DNA from: Aplectana chamaeleonis
Lineage: Eukaryota; Nematoda; Chromadorea; Rhabditida; Cosmocercidae
Assembly: GCA_029168955.1 (NCBI GenBank)
Contig: JAPDOI010000276.1
Coordinates: 874,501-938,500 of the forward strand
Direction: 5' to 3'
Length of the DNA stretch: 64,000 bases
Every line of letters begins with the position of its first letter. The stretch's first letter is position 1. The position numbers and the translations under genes are program-made. The notes beneath the pieces were generated by a model that searched no databases, was not told the origin of the DNA, and saw only the letters and a program-made list of their open reading frames with translations. This document shows, piece by piece, positions 57,201 to 64,000 of this stretch.

Positions 57201-60200
57201 CTGTTATTTGGGTCCCACACATTTTCTACGGCGTCCTGCGCACTGTTATTTGGGTCCCACACACTTTCTACGGCGTCCTGCGCACTCTCATTTGGGCCCC
57301 ACACACTTTCTACGGCGTCCGACGCACTGTTTTATTTGGTTCCCACACATTTTCTACGGCGTCCGACGCACTGTTATTTGGTTCCCACACATTTTCTACA
57401 GCGTTCTGCGCACTGTTATTTGGGTCCCACACATTTTCTACGGCGTCCTGCGCACTCTCATTTGGGTCCCACACACTTTCTACGGCGTCCTGCGCACTGT
57501 TATTTGGGTCCCACACATTTTCTACGGCGTCCGACGCACTCTCTGTATTTGGGTCCCACACATTTTCTACGGCGTCCTGACGCACTGTTATTTGGGTCCC
57601 ACACATTTTCTACGGCGTCCTGCGCACTCTCATTTGGGCCCACACACTTTCTACGGCGTCCTGCGCACTCTCATTTGGGTCCCACACACTTTCTACGGCG
57701 TCCTACGCACTGTTATTTGGGTCCCACACATTTTCTACCGCGTCCGACGCACTGTTATTTGGGTCCCACACATTTTCTACGGCGTCCTGCGCACTCTCAT
57801 TTGGGTCCCACACACTTTCTACGGCGTCCTACGCACTGTTATTTGGGTCCCACACATTTTCTACCGCGTCCGACGCACTGTTATTTGGGTCCCACACATT
57901 TTCTACCGCGTCCGACGCACTCTCATTTGGGCCCCACACATTTTCTACGGCGTCCTGCGCACTCTCATTTGGGTCCCACACACTTTCTACGGCGTCCTAC
58001 GCACTGTTATTTGGGTCCCACCCATTGTCTACGGCGTCCGGCGCACTGTTATTTGGGTCCCACACATTTTCTACCGCGTCCTGAGCACTCTCATTTGGGT
58101 CCCACACATTTTCTACCGCGTCCAGAGCACCCTCATTTGGGTTCCACACACTTTCTACGGCGGCCGACGCACTGTTATTTGGGACCCACACATTTTCTAC
58201 GGCGTCCTGCGCACTCTCATTTGGGTCCCACACACTTTCTACGGCGTCCGACGCACTGTTCTTTGGGTCCCACACATTTTCTACGGCGTCCTGCGCACTC
58301 TCATTTGGGTCCCACACACTTTCTACGGCGTCCTGCACGTAATTGTTATTATTTGGTTGTCCCACACATTACTTTCTACGGCGTCCTGCGCACTCTCATT
58401 TGGGTCCCACACACTTTCTACGGCGTCCGACGCACTGTTATTTGGGTCCCACACATTTTCTACGGCGTCCGACGCACTGTCATTTGGGTCCCACACATTT
58501 TCTACGGCGTCCTGCGCACTGTCATTTGGGTCCCACACACTTTCTATGGCGTCATTCGCACTCTCATTTGGGTCACACACATTTTCTACGGCGTCCGACG
58601 CACTGTTATTTGGGTCCCACACATTTTCTACGGCGTCCTGCGCACTCTCATTTGGGCCCACACACTTTCTACGGCGTCCGACGCACTGTTATTTGGGTCC
58701 CACACATTTTCTACGGCGTCCTGCGCACTCTCATTTGGGCCCACACACTATCTACGGCGTTCTGCGCACTCTCATTTGGGTCCCACACACTTTCTACGGC
58801 GTCCGACGCACTGTTATTTGGGTCCCACACATTTTCTACGGCGTCCGACGCACTGTTATTTGGGTCCCACACACTTTCTACGGCGTTCTGCGCACTCCTA
58901 TTTGGGTCCCACACATTTTCTGCGGCGTCCTGCGCACTCTCATTTGGGTAGCACACACTTTTTACGGCGTCCGACGCACTGTTATTTGGGTCCCACACAT
59001 TTTCTACGGCGTCCTGCGCACTCTCATTTGGGTCCCACACACTTTCTACGGCGTCCTGCGCACTCTCATTTGGGTCCCACACACTTTCTACGGCGTCCGA
59101 CGCACTGTTATTTGGGTCCCACACACTTTCTACGGCGTCCGACGCACTGTTATTTGGGTCCCGCACATTTTCTACGGCCTCCTGCACACTCTCATTTGGG
59201 CCCACACACTTTCTACGGCGTCCGACGCACTGTTATTTGGGTCCCACACATTTTCTACCGCGTCCGACGCACTGTTATTTGGGTCCCACACACTTTCTAC
59301 GGCGTCCGACGCACTGTTATTTGGGTCCCGCACATTTTCTACGGCCTCCTGCACACTCTCATTTGGGCCCACAAACTTTCTACGGCGTCCGACGCACTGT
59401 TTTTGGGTCCCACACACATTCTACAGCGTTCTGCGCACTGTTATTTGGGTCCCACACACTTTCTACGGCGTCCGACGCACTGTTATTTGGGTCCCGCACA
59501 TTTTCTACGGCCTCCTGCACACTCTCATTTGGGCCCACAAACTTTCTACGGCGTCCGACGCACTGTTATTTGGGTCCCACACATTTTCTACCGCGTCCGA
59601 CGCACTGTTATTTGGGTCCCACACATTTTCTACGGCGTCCTGCGCACTCTCATTTGGGTCCCACACACTTTCTACGGCGTCCGACGCACTGTTATTTGGG
59701 TCCCACACATTTTCTACCGCGTCCGACGCACTGTTATTTGGGCCCACAAACTTTCTACGGCGTCCGACGCACTGTTTTTGGGTCCCACACACATTCTACA
59801 GCGTTCTGCGCACTGTTATTTGGGTCCCACACATTTTCTACGGCGTCCTGCGCACTCTCATTTGGGTCCCACACACTTTCTACGGCGTACGACGCACTGT
59901 TATTTGGGTCCCACACATTTTATACGGCGTACGACGCACTGTTATTTGGGTCCCACACATTTTATACGGCGTACGACGCACTGTTATTTGGGTCCCGCGC
60001 TATTTCTACGGCGTCCTGCGCACTCTCATTTGGGCCCACACACTTTCTACGGCGTCCCGCGCACTGCTATTTGGGTCCCACACACTTTCTACGGCGTTCG
60101 ACGCACTGTTATTTGGGTCCCGCACGTTTTCTACGGCGTCCTGCGCACTCTCATTTGGGCCCCACACATTTTCTACGGCGTCCTGCGCACTCTCATTTGG

Positions 60201-63200
60201 GTCCCACACACTTTCTAAGGCGTCCTACGCACTCTCATTTGGGTCCAACACATTTTCTACGGCGTCCGACGCACTGTTATTTGGGTCCCACACACTTTCT
60301 ACGGCGTCCGACGCACTGTTATTTGGGTCCCACACATTTTCTACGGCGTCCTGCGCACTCTCATTTGGGTCCCACACATTTTCTACGGCGTCCTACGCAC
60401 TCTCATTTGGGTCCCACACATTTTCTACGGCGTCCTGCGCACTCTCATTTGGGTCCCACACATTTTCTACGGCGTCCTGCGCACTCTCATTTGGGTCCCA
60501 CACACTTTCTACGGCGTCCGACGCACTGTTATTTGGGTCCCACACATTTTCTACGGCGTCCGACGCACTGTTATTTGGGTCCCACACACTTTCTACGGCG
60601 TCCGACGCACTGTTATTTGGGTCCCACACATTTTCTACGGCGTCCGACGCACTCTCATTTGGGTCCCACACATTTTCTACGGCGTCCGACGCACTGTTAT
60701 TTGGGTCCCACACATTTTCTACCGCGTCCGACGCACTGTTATTTGGGTCCCACACATTTTCTACGGCGTCCTGCGCACTCTCATTTGGGCCCCACACACT
60801 TTCTACGGCGTCCGACGCACTGCTATTTGGGTCCCACACATTTTCTACGGCGTCCGACGCACTGTTATTTGGGTCCCACACATTTTCTACGGCGTCCGAC
60901 GCACTCTCATTTGGGTCCCACACACTTTCTACGGCGTTCTGCGCACACCCATTTGGGTCCACGGGCCCACACACTTTCTACGGCGTCCGACGCACTGTTA
61001 TTTGGGTACCACACATTTTCTACCGCGTCCGACGCACTGTTATTTGGGTCCCACACATTTTCTACCGCGTCCTGCGCACTCTCATTTGGGCCCCACACAC
61101 TTTCTACGGCGTCCTGCGCACTCTCATTTGGGCCCACACACTTTCTACGGCGTCCGACGCACTGTTATTTGGGTCCCACACATTTTCTACGGCGTCCTGC
61201 GCACTCTCATTTGGGCCCCACACACTTTCTACGGCGTCCTGCGCACTCTCATTTGGGCCCACACACTTTCTACGGCGTCCTGCGCACTCTCATTTGGGCC
61301 CACACACTTTCTACGGCGTCCGACGCACTGTTTTATTTGGGTCCCACACATTTTCTACGGCGTCCAACGCACTGTTATTTGGGTCCCACACATTTTCTAC
61401 GGCGTCCAACGCACTGTTATTTGGGTCCCACACATTTTCTACGGCGTCCTGCGCTCTCTCATTTGGGTCCCACACACTTTCTACGGCGTCCGACGCACTG
61501 TTATTTGGGTCCCACACACTTTCTACGGCGTCCGACGCACTGTTATTTGGGTCCCACACATTTTCTACGGCGTCCTACGCACTCTCATTTGGGTCCCACA
61601 CATTTTCTACGGCGTCCTACGCACTCTCATTTGGGTCCCACACACTTTCTACGGCGTCCGACGCACTCTCATTTAGGTCCCACACATTTTCTACGGCGTC
61701 CGGACGCACTGTTATTTGGGTCCCACACATTTTCTACGGCGTTCTGCGCACTGTCATTTGGGTCCCACACACTTTCTACGGCGTCCTGCGCACTCTTATT
61801 TGGGTCCCACACACTTTCTGGGGCGTCCGGCGCACTGTTGTTTGGGCCCCACACAGTTTCTACGGCGTCCTGCGCACTCTCATTTGGGTCCCACCCATTT
61901 TCTACGGCGTCGGACGCACTGTTATTTGGGTGCCACATATTTTCTACGGCGTCCGACGCACTGTTATTTGGGTCCCACACATTTTCTACGGCGTCCTGCG
62001 CACTCTTATTTGGGCCCACACACTTTCTACGGCGTCCTGCGCACTGTCTCATTTGGGTCCCTACACACTTTCTACGGCGTCCGACGCACTGTTATTTGGG
62101 TCCCACACATTTTCTACGGCGTCCGACGCACTCTCATTTGGGTCCCACACATTTTCTACGGCGTCCTGCGCACTCTCATTTGGGCCCACACACTTTCTAC
62201 GGCGTCCTGCGCACTGTTATTTGGGTCCCACACATTTTCTACCGCGTCCGACGCTTTGTTATTTGGGTCCCACACATTTTCTACGGCGTCCTGCGCACTC
62301 TTATTTGGGTCCCACACACTTTCTACGGCGTCCGACGCACTGGTATTTGGGTCCCTCACATTTTCTACCGCGTCCGACGCACTCTCATTTGGGCCCCACA
62401 CATTTTCTACGGCGTCCTGCGCACCCTCATTTGGGTCGCACACATTTTCTACCGCGTCCGACGCACTGTTATTTGGGTCCCACACATTTTCTACCGCGTC
62501 CGACGCACTGTTATTTGGGTCCCACACATTTTCTACGGCGTCCTGCGCACTCTCATTTGGGTCCCACACATTTTCTACGGCGTCCTGCGCACTCTCATTT
62601 GGGCCCCACACACTTTCTACGGCGTCCGACGCACTTTTGTTTGGGCCCCACACACTTTCTACAGCGTTCTGCGCACACTCATTTGGGTCCCACACATTTT
62701 CTACGGCGTCCTGCGCACTCTCATTTGGGTCCCACACACTTTCTACGGCGTCCGACGCACTGTTATTTGGGTCCCACACATTTTATACGGCGTCCGACGC
62801 ACTGTTATTTGGGTCCCACACACTTTCTACGGCGTCCTGCGCACTCTCATTTGGGCCCACAAACTTTCTACGGCGTCCGACGCACTGTTATTTAAGTCCC
62901 ACACACTTTCTACGGCGTTCGACGCACTGTTTTTGGGTCCCACACATTTTCTACGGCGTCCTGCGCACTCTCATTTGGGTCCCACACACTTTCTACGGCG
63001 TCCGACGCACTGTTATTTGGGTCCCACACATTTTCTACGGCGTCCTGCGCACTCTCATTTGGGTCCCACACACTTTCTACGGCGTCCGACGCACTGTTAT
63101 TTGGGTCCCACACATTTTCTACGGCGTCCTGCGCACTCTCATTTGGGTCCCACACACTTTCTACGGCGTCCGACGCACTGTTATTTGGGTCCCACACATT

Positions 63201-64000
63201 TTCTACCGCGTCCGGCGCACTGTTATTTGGGTCCCACACATTTTCTACGGCGTCCTGCGCACTCTCATTTGGGTTCCACACACTTTCTACCGCGTCCGAC
63301 GCACTGTTATTTGGGTCCCACACATTTTATACGGCGTACGACGCACTGTTATTTGGGTTCCACACACTTTCAACGGCGTCCGACGCACTGTTATTTGGGT
63401 CCCGCACATTTTCTACAGCGTCCTGCGCACTCTCATTTGGGTTCCACACACTTTCTACGGCGTCCGACGCACTGTTATTTGGGTACCACACATTTTCTAC
63501 CGCGTCCTTGCGCACTCTCATTTGGGTCCCACACACTTTCTACGGCGTCCGACGCACTGTTATTTGGGTCCCACACATTTTCTACGGCGTCCTGCGCACT
63601 GTCTCATTTGGGTCCCACACACTTTCTACGGCGTCCTGCGCACTCTCATTTGGGTCCCACACACTTTATACGGCGTCCAACGCACTGTTATTTGGGTCCC
63701 ACACATTTTCTACGGCGTCCGACGCACTGTTATCTGGGTCCCACACATTTCTACGGCGTCCTGCGCACTCTCATTTGGGTCACACGCTTTCTACGGCGTC
63801 CTGCGCACTCTCATTTGGGTCCCACACACTTTCTACGGCGTCCGACGCACTGTTATTAGGGTCCCACACACTTTCTACGGCGTCCGACGCACTGTTATTT
63901 GAGTCCCACACACATTCTACAGCGTTCTGCGCACACTCATTTGGGTCCCACACATTTTCTACGGCGTCCTGCGCACTCTCATTTGGGCCCACACACTTTC
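27291..64000. repeat. Main satellite subdomain with 126-bp higher-order unit
   Basis: Mostly regular 42-bp monomers. A frequent trimer is A (cacactttctacggc) - A (cattttctaccgc) - B (cattttctacggc), 126 bp; two consecutive copies occupy 46,015-46,266. Patches of more diverged monomers occur around 33,590-34,040, 43,070-43,340, 44,150-44,680, 48,690-49,060, 52,140-53,470, 56,750-57,180, 58,330-58,380 and 61,670-62,060. Confidence 0.8.

Larger units (their letters stand above)
24306..64000. repeat. 42-bp satellite array, 39.7 kb, running off the right edge
   Basis: Consensus monomer, in three parts: gtcccacacattttctac, ggcgtcctgcgcactc, tcatttgg (42 bp). By division about 945 copies are present. 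Two main classes differ at monomer positions 26, 27, 34 and 36: class B has tg and c-c (cctgcgcactctcatttgg), class A has ga and g-t (ccgacgcactgttatttgg). Further variants change the first half (cacactttctacggc, cattttctaccgc, cattttatacggc) or the middle (ctacagcgttctgcgcacac). Class B is 55% GC with 15 C against 8 G and 67% pyrimidine on the plus strand. No other sequence interrupts the array. The plus-strand unit lacks TAA, TAG and TGA in every frame, so kilobase-long open frames (up to 3,800 codons) exist in all three plus frames; I regard them as non-genic. Confidence 0.97.

Noticed and set aside
24153..64000. Giant open reading frames of up to 3,800 codons on the plus strand and many 60-290 codon frames on the minus strand within the array
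   Set aside because: They exist in all three plus frames at once, follow directly from a stop-free 42-bp monomer, have no start context, splice structure or domain, and switch frame wherever 41- or 44-bp monomers occur. Reported as satellite, not as genes.
24306..64000. CRISPR array
   Set aside because: Monomers follow each other without unique spacers, the array is far too long and regular, and the flanking gene has introns.
24306..64000. Telomeric repeat or rDNA
   Set aside because: The unit has no resemblance to TTAGGC-type nematode telomere repeats or to ribosomal RNA.

Overview
The window looks like nuclear DNA of a nematode, probably a strongylid such as a hookworm. The grounds are short introns with TTTTCAG-type acceptors, a recognisable WAPL gene, decayed APE-type non-LTR retrotransposons of kinds I recall from hookworm assemblies, and many small inverted-repeat (MITE-like) elements. 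The species is inference; kingdom and phylum rest on gene structure. No bacterial operons, CRISPR arrays, rRNA or tRNA genes were seen.

Layout. 1-11,253 is repeat-rich. It holds several foldback or terminal-inverted-repeat elements (439-553, 1,038-1,311, 2,133-3,367, 6,778-7,874, 8,489-8,924, 10,168-10,656), a degenerate RTE-like retrotransposon on the minus strand (about 3,600-6,570) and a small reverse-transcriptase remnant (9,774-10,076). 11,254-19,960 carries the 3' part of a host gene on the plus strand: seven exons encode the C-terminal region of the cohesin-release factor WAPL. Its last two introns are swollen by repeats. One contains a decayed non-LTR retrotransposon (about 15,156-18,410) that is itself split by a 228-bp MITE, followed by a 1.2-kb inverted-repeat element. 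19,961-24,305 is intergenic, with scattered inverted repeats and no gene I can support.

From 24,306 to the right edge (39.7 kb, 62% of the window) the sequence is one uninterrupted array of a 42-bp satellite, about 945 monomers by simple division. Two main monomer classes differ at four diagnostic positions. They are arranged in higher-order repeats: 168 bp (44+42+41+41) on the left side and 126 bp (3 x 42) further right. The unit contains no stop trinucleotide on the plus strand, so very long open frames appear in all three plus frames and in one minus frame. I treat these as a by-product of the satellite, not as genes.

The only functional host gene I can defend is wapl-1. No new molecular machine was found. 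The most unusual object is the satellite: its size, its sharp edge next to a dispersed repeat, its higher-order structure, and rare variants (such as a 15-bp deletion seen at three distant places) that record block duplication.
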